DNA of 40,287 bases, taken from a candidate division WWE3 bacterium RIFOXYB1_FULL_43_24. GTDB taxonomy: Bacteria; Patescibacteriota; WWE3; UBA101185; UBA10185. Both the position numbers and the translations under genes were made by a program. Below are positions 28,504 to 35,467 of the stretch, piece by piece. Every line of letters begins with the position of its first letter. The stretch's first letter is position 1. The stretch lies in NCBI GenBank assembly GCA_001773135.1, contig MEVX01000015.1, positions 1 through 40,287 of the forward strand, given 5' to 3'. A model generated the notes under the pieces. That model was given only the letters and a program-made list of their open reading frames with translations. It did not search any database and had not been told where the DNA came from.

Positions 28504-29232
28504 ATGGAAAACATTCTGAAATACTTATTTCCTCCAAAATGCATATTTTGCGGCGTTCAGGGGGATATTTTTTGCGAAACGTGCCTGGCCGAGTGTTCTT
28601 TGCTAACCTCCCAATATTGCCTGGTTTGTGATTTACCTTCAGAAAACGGGAACACCCACGAGAGGTGTCTAAAAAGGTTCGGGGGATTGGCTCCGGCCCG
28701 GCTCCTCTGTGCTTACTCTTACTCGGGGAAAGTCAGGGATTGTATTAAATTTTCCAAATATGGGGCAAGACAATTTCTGAGTCTAAGGAAGCTATGTATG
28801 GAGGCTACTTCTGTTTGTGCCGAGATATGGGGAAGTGTGGCCGCAGATTTATGTTTACCCATACCGTCCAGTCCGAAGAAGCTTTCATATAGGGGATTTA
28901 ATCAGGCTAACATGGTAGCGGAGGAAGTCTCGAGAAGTTTCAAAATCCCTTTAAGGAAAGATCTTTTGGTGAGAAGTAGAAATACCGAGGCTCAGCATAC
29001 TCAAAGTAGGGAAGGTAGGCGTGAAAATGTTAAGGGTTCGTTTGCTGTGACTGACAGGCGTGAACTTGCGGGCAGAAAAATTTTACTGGTTGACGACATA
29101 AGCACAACCGGAGCCACTTTTTTGGAATCAGCTAGGGTTTTAAACGAAGCGGGGGCGGCGGAAGTTCAGTGTTTTGCCCTAAGTAAACGCGAAAAAGTTT
29201 GTTATAATAGTCCGGCGTATGCTCGAGCATAG
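28504..29232 (+). CDS. comF: ComF family phosphoribosyltransferase-like protein
   Basis: LFPPKCIFCGVQGDIFCETCLAEC zinc finger; RGFNQANMVAEEVSRSFKIPL; GRKILLVDDISTTGATFLESARVLNEAGA PRPP loop. Confidence 0.92.
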   Translation: MENILKYLFPPKCIFCGVQGDIFCETCLAECSLLTSQYCLVCDLPSENGNTHERCLKRFGGLAPARLLCAYSYSGKVRDCIKFSKYGARQFLSLRKLCMEATSVCAEIWGSVAADLCLPIPSSPKKLSYRGFNQANMVAEEVSRSFKIPLRKDLLVRSRNTEAQHTQSREGRRENVKGSFAVTDRRELAGRKILLVDDISTTGATFLESARVLNEAGAAEVQCFALSKREKVCYNSPAYARA

Positions 29233-29239
29233 TGGCCGC

Positions 29240-29327
29240 GGAGGGTTGGCAGAGCGGTAATGCAGCGGCTTGCTAAGCCGTGACGGTTAATTGCCGTCCA
29301 CAGGTTCGAATCCTGTACCCTCCGCCA
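29240..29327 (+). tRNA. tRNA-Ser(GCT)
   Basis: Acceptor GGAGGGT/ACCCTCC, long variable arm, loop TTGCTAA, T-arm CAGGTTCGAATCCTG, encoded CCA. Confidence 0.95.
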
Positions 29328-29403
29328 GAAATTAAACTTTCCTAACAGTAGCAGAATACCCAATTTTATTGCGTTCTATCGGTAAAAAAACTATTATTGA
29401 ACT

Positions 29404-29985
29404 ATGCAAATACCCTACTCAAAAATATTGGACTTTTTCGGAATATCTAACGAAAAACCTTCCGATACTAAAAGACCTGACGGTTTCGACCCTCAAACTC
29501 TTGGGCCGAAAGAAGTGTATGTTGTGTGGGACTCTGTGGTTAAGGCAGAAATAAAGGAGATGAACAAGAGATTTTCGAGGACCTTTATAATTATCGCCGT
29601 CGTAATAGCTTTACTGCTGGTAGTTATGCAGGAATTTGGGTTAATTTTTGTTGTAGCAAGCTTAATCTTTTTTGTACTCTCGTTAAACAGACTTCCTGAA
29701 CACACTATTCACGTCGAGGTCTCGAGCCACGGTATTAAGTATGGTGACACTATGTACTATTGGCACGAACTCAAACAGTTTTTCTTTAAAGAGGTCGCCG
29801 GTGCGGAGGTAATGATGGTTGACACCTACACATATCTCCCGGGCAGGTTGTTTTTTAGCTTTAATGAAAGTGACAAGTTTAAAATTAAGGAGTCCTTGGA
29901 CAAGCACATAAATTTTGTTTCTGTGGCTCCGATGTCTTTTCTCGATAAGTTTTTCGAGAACGTTAAAAGCAAATTTAATATATAA
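29404..29985 (+). CDS. Hypothetical two-TM membrane protein
   Basis: 193 aa; FIIIAVVIALLLVVMQEFGLIFVVASLIFFVLSL hairpin followed by a beta-rich cytoplasmic region. Confidence 0.65.
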   Translation: MQIPYSKILDFFGISNEKPSDTKRPDGFDPQTLGPKEVYVVWDSVVKAEIKEMNKRFSRTFIIIAVVIALLLVVMQEFGLIFVVASLIFFVLSLNRLPEHTIHVEVSSHGIKYGDTMYYWHELKQFFFKEVAGAEVMMVDTYTYLPGRLFFSFNESDKFKIKESLDKHINFVSVAPMSFLDKFFENVKSKFNI

Positions 29986-30000
29986 TCACCCTGTAAATAG

Positions 30001-30076
30001 GCACCCGTAGTTCAGAGGATAGAACGCAGCGTTGCGGACGCTGAAGTCGGGGGTTCGAGTCCCTCCGGGTGCGCCA
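30001..30076 (+). tRNA. tRNA-Arg(GCG)
   Basis: Acceptor GCACCCG/CGGGTGC, anticodon stem CAGCG/CGCTG with loop TTGCGGA, T-arm GGGGGTTCGAGTCCCTC, encoded CCA. Confidence 0.9.
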
Positions 30077-30220
30077 TGTGAGCGGCGGTCATCGGAGATG
30101 GCCGACGGTCACATGGTACTAATGGGACGAGAATGGCGCAGGCACGACGGTGCCGAGCCGGGGCCGAGCGGATCGCCAGCAGGCGAGAACGCGTGACCGA
30201 GTCCCTCCGGGTGCGCCATG
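30077..30220 (+). repeat. tRNA-3'-end echo element, locus B (downstream of tRNA-Arg)
   Basis: Large hairpin 30077-30113, core 30131-30197 homologous to locus A, then exact 23-bp copy (30198-30220) of 30056-30078, CGAGTCCCTCCGGGTGCGCCATG. Confidence 0.85.
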
Positions 30221-30287
30221 AATTTCGGAAATAGTCGTCGCGCTGTTTATTCCCAAACCAACCCAATTGCCTTAAACTAATGAATAC

Positions 30288-31994
30288 ATGAATATTTTTG
30301 CCGAACTAAGCTTGGTACTTGTTGTAGCTGCCGTTTTATCCGGAATAATGAGAATACTCAAGCAGCCCCTGGTTGTAGGTTATGTTTTGACAGGACTTTT
30401 GGTTGGCCCGCATATGCTGGGTTTCGTTAAGACAGGAGAAGAGATGTCGATTTTTTCCGAAATGGGAATAGCGATCCTATTGTTTATTGTCGGACTCCAT
30501 CTTAATCCAAAGGAACTCAAACATTTTGGCAGTGCTTCAATACTAATCGGTCTTTTCCAAATTCTTTTCACAACACTATTCGGATTTCTGATATCCCAAT
30601 TTTTAAATTTTTCAATTACGGAAAGTTTATATATTGGGTTGGCCTTATCTTTTAGTAGCACTATCGTTGTTTTAAAATTTCTTTCCGACAAAAAAGATCT
30701 GGAAAAGTTGTACGGCCGCCTTGCAATAGGCGCTCTTCTTTTAGAAGACGTCGCTGCAGCCTTGGCTTTGGTTGCAGTTTCGGGAATTGCGGGGGGTGAC
30801 GCCGGAACAGCATCATTTCTACTTCTTGTAATCAAAGGCCTCGCTTTGTTGTTGGTGGTTTCGCTTGTAAGCTACTATGTTCTTCCGAAGCTTGCTCCCT
30901 TTTTTGCGCGTTCGCAGGAGTACCTGTTTTTATTTGCCCTGGCGTGGGGGTTTGGTTTTGCAACACTTTTTGGTTTATTAGGATTTTCGGTTGAGATCGG
31001 AGCTCTGATCGCAGGAGTTTCCCTTTCGATTTTGCCTTACAGTGCGGAAATAAGTTCACGACTCAAGCCGCTTAGAGATTTTTTTATCGTCATGTTTTTT
31101 ATCTTTTTGGGTTTTCAAATTTCGTTCGACAGCATTTCAAAAATGTTAGTTCCTCTGGGGATTTTCACCGCATACGTCTTCTTTATCAAACCTCTCGTGT
31201 TTGCCGTGTGGACCGAAATTCTAGGTTATTCAAAAAAAACAGCATTTCTTGTTGGTACTAGTCTTGGGCAGATAAGCGAATTTTCCCTGATATTTGTACT
31301 GTTGGGTTTTAAAGTCGGGCATGTGTCGGAAGATGTTGTAAGCCTGATAACTGTATTAGGTTTCGTAAGCATAGCTCTATCTTCATACCTTATTGCATAC
31401 GCCGAAAAAGTTTACCCGGTGTTTATACCTTTGTTGAGAATCTTTGAGAGGAAAGTGCCCAACAATGAAGTAGATTCTACAAAAATATATGATACAGTTT
31501 TGTTCGGTTGTAACAGAGCCGGATACGATTTTATAAAAATCTTCAAGGAATTCGGTACTCAGTTTCTAGCTGTGGATTTTGATCCGGATATCATCAAAGA
31601 ACTTACAACAAAAGGGATTAACTGCATCTATGGGGATGCAGAGGATGCGGAATTTCTTGAGGAAATATCAATAGAAAAGGCAAAGATTGTAATATCCACA
31701 ATCCCGGAATTCGAAACCAACAATTACTTGTTGGAAAAAATTCGCGCGGTGAACGAAAACTCTCTTGTTCTGTTGCTTTCTTATAACATCGACGACGCGA
31801 TAAAACTTTATGAAAACGGCGCTACTTACGTAATTTTGCCTCATTTTGTCGGCGGGGAATTTGCAGTAAAAATCATTAGCGACGCTGGTTTTGATGTACA
31901 AAAGCTTGGGGTAAAGCGGGGGGAACACGTGGCATACCTAAGAGAGAGAAGAGCATTAGGCCACGCGCACCCTGTTTGGAATCACAACAAGTAG
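30288..31994 (+). CDS. Kef-type cation/proton antiporter with C-terminal TrkA-N (RCK) domain
   Basis: Multi-TM CPA2 fold (FSSTIVVLKFLSDKKDLEKLYGRLAIGALLLEDVAA) plus DTVLFGCNRAGYDFIKIFKEFGTQFLAVDFDPDIIKEL. Confidence 0.93.
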   Translation: MNIFAELSLVLVVAAVLSGIMRILKQPLVVGYVLTGLLVGPHMLGFVKTGEEMSIFSEMGIAILLFIVGLHLNPKELKHFGSASILIGLFQILFTTLFGFLISQFLNFSITESLYIGLALSFSSTIVVLKFLSDKKDLEKLYGRLAIGALLLEDVAAALALVAVSGIAGGDAGTASFLLLVIKGLALLLVVSLVSYYVLPKLAPFFARSQEYLFLFALAWGFGFATLFGLLGFSVEIGALIAGVSLSILPYSAEISSRLKPLRDFFIVMFFIFLGFQISFDSISKMLVPLGIFTAYVFFIKPLVFAVWTEILGYSKKTAFLVGTSLGQISEFSLIFVLLGFKVGHVSEDVVSLITVLGFVSIALSSYLIAYAEKVYPVFIPLLRIFERKVPNNEVDSTKIYDTVLFGCNRAGYDFIKIFKEFGTQFLAVDFDPDIIKELTTKGINCIYGDAEDAEFLEEISIEKAKIVISTIPEFETNNYLLEKIRAVNENSLVLLLSYNIDDAIKLYENGATYVILPHFVGGEFAVKIISDAGFDVQKLGVKRGEHVAYLRERRALGHAHPVWNHNK

Positions 31995-32058
31995 AGTTGG
32001 ATTTTCCGGCGGTATAAGGTACTATTGGCACGTTGCTTCAGTTGTTTTAGCTGCACGG

Positions 32059-32134
32059 GGGCCGTTAGCTCAGTTGGTAGAGCGCCGCATTCGCATTGCG
32101 GAGATCAGCGGTTCGACTCCGCTACGGTCCACCA
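32059..32134 (+). tRNA. tRNA-Ala(CGC)
   Basis: Acceptor GGGCCGT/ACGGTCC with G3-U70, anticodon loop TTCGCAT, T-arm AGCGGTTCGACTCCGCT, encoded CCA. Confidence 0.93.
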
Positions 32135-32145
32135 GAAAAAGTAGG

Positions 32146-32454
32146 TCAGACAAAATAAGCTTTGGAGACACTAAAATCTTCCCCAACGTTAATCCCGTCC
32201 TCTTCCAACAGTCTTTTCTGTTCTAGTGCCGGGATTTCGTTGTGCTTTATACTTATGTAACCTTTTGTATTGATAATTCTCCACCAGGGGGTATCTTCTT
32301 CATCTCCCCAGCGGTTGAGTATCCACCCGACTTCTCTTGCCCCTCCGGGTTTTCCTGCAAAAAGGGCGATCTGACCGTAGCTTGCAACCCGGCCTTTTGG
32401 GATTTTCCGCACTTCGTGTAACACCTTGTCTTTAAAGCTCGTTTGTGCCTCCAT
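32146..32454 (-). CDS. Alkyltransferase-like protein (ATL; MGMT fold without catalytic Cys)
   Basis: IPKGRVASYGQIALFAGKPGGAREVGWILNRW...TPWWRIINTKGYIS: MGMT-family PCHRV position reads PWWRI. Confidence 0.88.
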   Translation of the reverse strand: MEAQTSFKDKVLHEVRKIPKGRVASYGQIALFAGKPGGAREVGWILNRWGDEEDTPWWRIINTKGYISIKHNEIPALEQKRLLEEDGINVGEDFSVSKAYFV

Positions 32455-32496
32455 GATGCCTTTATTCTACCAATGCTGTATACTTTATTCGACTTT

Positions 32497-32587
32497 GGAG
32501 GGATACCGAAGTGGTCATACCGGGCTGGTCTCGAAAACCAAGCGTGGGGCAACTCACACGTGGGTTCGAATCCCACTCCCTCCGCCA
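32497..32587 (+). tRNA. tRNA-Ser(CGA)
   Basis: Acceptor GGAGGGA/TCCCTCC, loop CTCGAAA, long variable arm, T-arm GTGGGTTCGAATCCCAC, encoded CCA. Confidence 0.92.
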
Positions 32588-32589
32588 GC

Positions 32590-32625
32590 AAAAAGTGGCC
32601 GGCGTTTACCGCCGGATATTTTTTG
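32590..32625 (+). terminator. Terminator after tRNA-Ser(CGA)
   Basis: CCGGCG-TTTAC-CGCCGG followed by ATATTTTTT. Confidence 0.75.
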
Positions 32626-32640
32626 CTTGAGGGAAGTTGA

Positions 32641-32726
32641 TTGAACAGCGGAGCAGGTTCGAATAACACTATTATGCGAGTGTAACGAGCAGAATTGCTT
32701 TGCGGAGCAAAACTCCCTCCGCCAGC
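32641..32726 (+). repeat. tRNA-3'-end echo element, locus C (downstream of tRNA-Ser(CGA))
   Basis: Two hairpins (ACACT/AGTGT and TTGCT/AGCAA) then exact 15-bp copy (32712-32726) of 32575-32589, ACTCCCTCCGCCAGC. Confidence 0.65.
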
Positions 32727-32757
32727 CCCTGGCCAACCCCACCAGGGCTTTATTTTT
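32724..32757 (+). terminator. Terminator after the duplicated tRNA-Ser 3' end
   Basis: AGCCCCTGG-CCAACCCCA-CCAGGGCT (one bulge) then TTATTTTT. Confidence 0.65.
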
Positions 32758-32824
32758 CCCATATTACTGATACAATCCACAGCTAAGAACGCAAATACCC
32801 TGAATTCTATTGAAGGAGAGAGAG

Positions 32825-33331
32825 ATGGATATCAAGGCTATTGCAAAGGAGGCAATTTTTAAAGGACCTGTTACTGCGGTATACCAACCAAAGGTAGTTC
32901 GCCCTCTGTGCGCGTCAGCTTACTATAAACACAGTAGAGGGTGTCCGAATTTAGGAGTTAAGTTAGGTTGCCCTCCCCGCGCACTCTTGTTCGCCAAAGT
33001 TTTCGATCCCGAAGTCTACGTCGCCGCGATTAGGTTTGACTTCAGAGGGTACGTGGAGGAAAAAAGGTACGAGCATCCGGACTGGACACTTCGTGCTTTA
33101 GAGAATCCGAGGCATTGGCAAGGCCACGTTCGTAGTATTCTGAGGGACTTGTGTCTGGAGAAGTGTAAAGATTTTCCGGGCTATGTTACTCTCACGAACG
33201 CTGAAGCAATGGGTGTAAATCTCACTGAAACTTGCAGCAGGGTGGGAATAATCCTTGAGTGGCCTCCGAGACAATCTGTATACCAGGTGTCGCTTCTTGC
33301 GAAACCAAAGAAATGCCCCCAAAACGGTTGA
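32825..33331 (+). CDS. Hypothetical Cys-containing protein, possible metal-binding (DUF2284-like)
   Basis: HSRGCPNLGVKLGCPPRALLF; start set to ATG 32825, preceded by GAAGGAG SD (track start TTG 32810). Confidence 0.6.
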   Translation: MDIKAIAKEAIFKGPVTAVYQPKVVRPLCASAYYKHSRGCPNLGVKLGCPPRALLFAKVFDPEVYVAAIRFDFRGYVEEKRYEHPDWTLRALENPRHWQGHVRSILRDLCLEKCKDFPGYVTLTNAEAMGVNLTETCSRVGIILEWPPRQSVYQVSLLAKPKKCPQNG

Positions 33332-33371
33332 AATAATCGTCCGGGGGCTTTGTTTTGATAAAATTAAAATT

Positions 33372-34106
33372 ATGAAAAAAGAAATCGTAGGGACTTTAAG
33401 TAAAACTCAAATTGTTCCTCATATTAGAACCCAGCTTAAAAAAAATTCAGACGCCAAAACCCGCGCAAGTTTTCAAAGGTTTTTTAAACAGACTGTTTTG
33501 TGTCACGGAGTGAAATCCGAAACTGTCGGAAAAATTTCTAAAGAGAATTATACTCACGTAAGTAGTTTAAGTAAGAAAGAATTATATTCTGTTGCCGAAG
33601 ATCTTTTTAAATCAGGTTACTGTGAAGAATCGTGGATTGCAGCGGGTTGGGTACACCGAAAAGGAGATTATGCCGAAAGTGACTTTTCCTTCTACGAACG
33701 CTGGATTAATAAATATATCGACAATTGGGCAGAATGCGACACCTTTTGTAACCACACCGTCGGCGCCTTTATAGAAAAATACCCGAAGTACACATGTAAA
33801 CTAAAAGTTTGGGCGAAAAGCAAAAACCTCTGGTTGCGCAGGGCAGCTGCCGTGAGCCTGATAATTCCCGCGAGGGAAGGGAAATTTTTGAAAGACGTTT
33901 TTGAGATATCAGACATTATGTTGTTGGACAAGGGGGATATGGTACAAAAGGGGTACGGGTGGTTGCTCAAAGTAGCGAGTCACAAACACCAAAAAGAAGT
34001 GCTGGGCTACGTTTTGAAAAATAAGGATAAAATGCCGAGGACTGCTTTGAGGTACGCAATAGAGAAGATGCCCGAAAGTTTAAGAAAAAAGGCGATGGCA
34101 AAATAA
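33372..34106 (+). CDS. AlkD-like DNA alkylation repair protein (HEAT-repeat)
   Basis: IDNWAECDTFCNHTVGAFIEKYP...VWAKSKNLWLRRAAAVSLI; start revised to ATG 33372. Confidence 0.88.
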   Translation: MKKEIVGTLSKTQIVPHIRTQLKKNSDAKTRASFQRFFKQTVLCHGVKSETVGKISKENYTHVSSLSKKELYSVAEDLFKSGYCEESWIAAGWVHRKGDYAESDFSFYERWINKYIDNWAECDTFCNHTVGAFIEKYPKYTCKLKVWAKSKNLWLRRAAAVSLIIPAREGKFLKDVFEISDIMLLDKGDMVQKGYGWLLKVASHKHQKEVLGYVLKNKDKMPRTALRYAIEKMPESLRKKAMAK

Positions 34107-34123
34107 TTTTCTGCACGCCGACT

Positions 34124-34132
34124 TGTTATAAT
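34124..34132 (+). promoter_or_regulatory. Candidate extended -10 promoter of the mannose-1-P guanylyltransferase gene
   Basis: TGTTATAAT with ATG 5 nt downstream. Confidence 0.6.
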
Positions 34133-34137
34133 AAATT

Positions 34138-35217
34138 ATGAAATTTATTGTCAGCGCCGGAGGCCAAGGCACAAAACTATGGCCATATAGCAGAGAGAAC
34201 AATCCCAAGCAATTTCAGAAAATCTTAAACGGAGAATCGCTTTTTTCATACAACGTAAAAACCCTTCTCAGAAAATATCCCGCCAGTGACATACTTATTT
34301 CCACAAAAGAGAGGTATGTAAAAATTGCGCGCGAACAGGTTCCGCAAATACCTTTGGAAAATTATATTTTAGAACCGGACTCGCCGAAAAACAGAGGTCC
34401 CGCTGACGGATTAGCAGTTGTTTATGTTGATGTTAAATTTCCGGGCGAGGCTTTTATGATAGTTCAGTCGGACTGTGTAAGAATTCCCGAAAATAATTAC
34501 CTACTGTTGCTAGAAACTGCCGAAAAGCTTGTAAAAGAACATAAAAAATTTATTTCCGGCGGAATCGCCGTAACATACCCCGACCTTGGGGTGGATTACT
34601 TGAAGCTGGGTAGAAAAATACATTCTTACGGAAATATAGATGTTTTTGAAGCGAAAGAGTTTGTGGACCGCCGCTCAAATTATGCCGAAACGAAGGAGAT
34701 GATCGAGAATTTTAATGTTGTAAAGCACAGCAACCACAATTGTTGGTACCCCCAGCTATTGTTGCAAGCTTACGAAAGGTACAAACCCGATTGGTATTCG
34801 GCTTTAATGCAGATTAGAAAAATTATAAGTGAGACAAACAGTCTGGATGGGGTTGCAGCAATTTATCAGGGGATGGAAGCCGGAGCAACCGAAATTGTCA
34901 CGCGCCACCTATTTAAAGACGCGCTAATTCTGCAACTTAACTATAACTGGGTCGATATAGGGACGTGGACTTCGCTTTACGAATACGTTGCACGTAAAGA
35001 TCAGGTTTATAAAGAAGGAAATGTTATAGCCTTGGATTCAAAAAGCTCTTTAATTAAAAGCGATAACCCCGACAAATTAATCGCGGTGTTTGGACTAAAG
35101 GATATGGTAGTGGTAGATACAGAAGACACACTATTGATAGTGCCCAAAGATAAAACCGACAAGATTAAGGATATTCAGGACGAGCTGCGTAGCAAAAAAC
35201 TTGATAAGTATTTATAG
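34138..35217 (+). CDS. Mannose-1-phosphate guanylyltransferase-like nucleotidyltransferase
   Basis: MKFIVSAGGQGTKLWPYSRENNPKQFQKI; ENYILEPDSPKNRGPADGLA; NYNWVDIGTWTSLYEY. Confidence 0.9.
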   Translation: MKFIVSAGGQGTKLWPYSRENNPKQFQKILNGESLFSYNVKTLLRKYPASDILISTKERYVKIAREQVPQIPLENYILEPDSPKNRGPADGLAVVYVDVKFPGEAFMIVQSDCVRIPENNYLLLLETAEKLVKEHKKFISGGIAVTYPDLGVDYLKLGRKIHSYGNIDVFEAKEFVDRRSNYAETKEMIENFNVVKHSNHNCWYPQLLLQAYERYKPDWYSALMQIRKIISETNSLDGVAAIYQGMEAGATEIVTRHLFKDALILQLNYNWVDIGTWTSLYEYVARKDQVYKEGNVIALDSKSSLIKSDNPDKLIAVFGLKDMVVVDTEDTLLIVPKDKTDKIKDIQDELRSKKLDKYL

Positions 35218-35303
35218 AACAGGGTTTATAGGGTAGGGCGGTTCAGGTTTGTGTTAAAATCAAGGCTGTTCGCAGGTCTACGTGCGTGTTTGTGCGCTCC
35301 TTT

Positions 35304-35393
35304 GGAGGGATGCGAGAGTGGTCTAATCGGCTCGCCTGGAAAGCGACGCGTCGCGAAAGCGGCACGAGGGTTCGAACCCCTCTCCCTCCGCCA
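35304..35393 (+). tRNA. tRNA-Ser(GGA)
   Basis: Acceptor GGAGGGA/TCCCTCC, loop CTGGAAA, long variable arm, T-arm GAGGGTTCGAACCCCTC, encoded CCA. Confidence 0.93.
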
Positions 35394-35422
35394 GGAATTT
35401 TCCTAATTATCAAAAACAGACG

Positions 35423-35467
35423 CAAAAAAACGCCCTAAAACATACCAAATTGGTACACTCTAGGGCG
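35423..35467 (-). terminator. Terminator of the 35460-36290 gene, overlapping its stop codon
   Basis: Minus strand CGCCCTA-GAGTGTACCAATTTGGTATGTTT-TAGGGCG-TTTTTTT. Confidence 0.75.

Noticed and set aside
29328-29403. Checked downstream of tRNA-Ser(GCT), tRNA-Ala(CGC) and tRNA-Ser(GGA) for echo elements
   Set aside because: No copy of the tRNA 3' end found within the following ~200 bp by eye; these serve as internal negatives.
30012-30266. 84-aa minus-strand ORF (…MAHPEGLEPPTSASATLRSIL)
   Set aside because: Antisense of tRNA-Arg and of the echo element; the GLEPPTSA-type peptide is a common spurious translation of tRNA antisense.
32253-32780. 175-aa minus-strand ORF and the plus-strand ORFs 32426-32644/32443-32640
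   Set aside because: Overlap tRNA-Ser(CGA) and the ATL gene; VGFEPTCELPHAW is a tRNA-antisense artefact.
35243-35425. 60-aa minus-strand ORF
   Set aside because: Antisense of tRNA-Ser(GGA).
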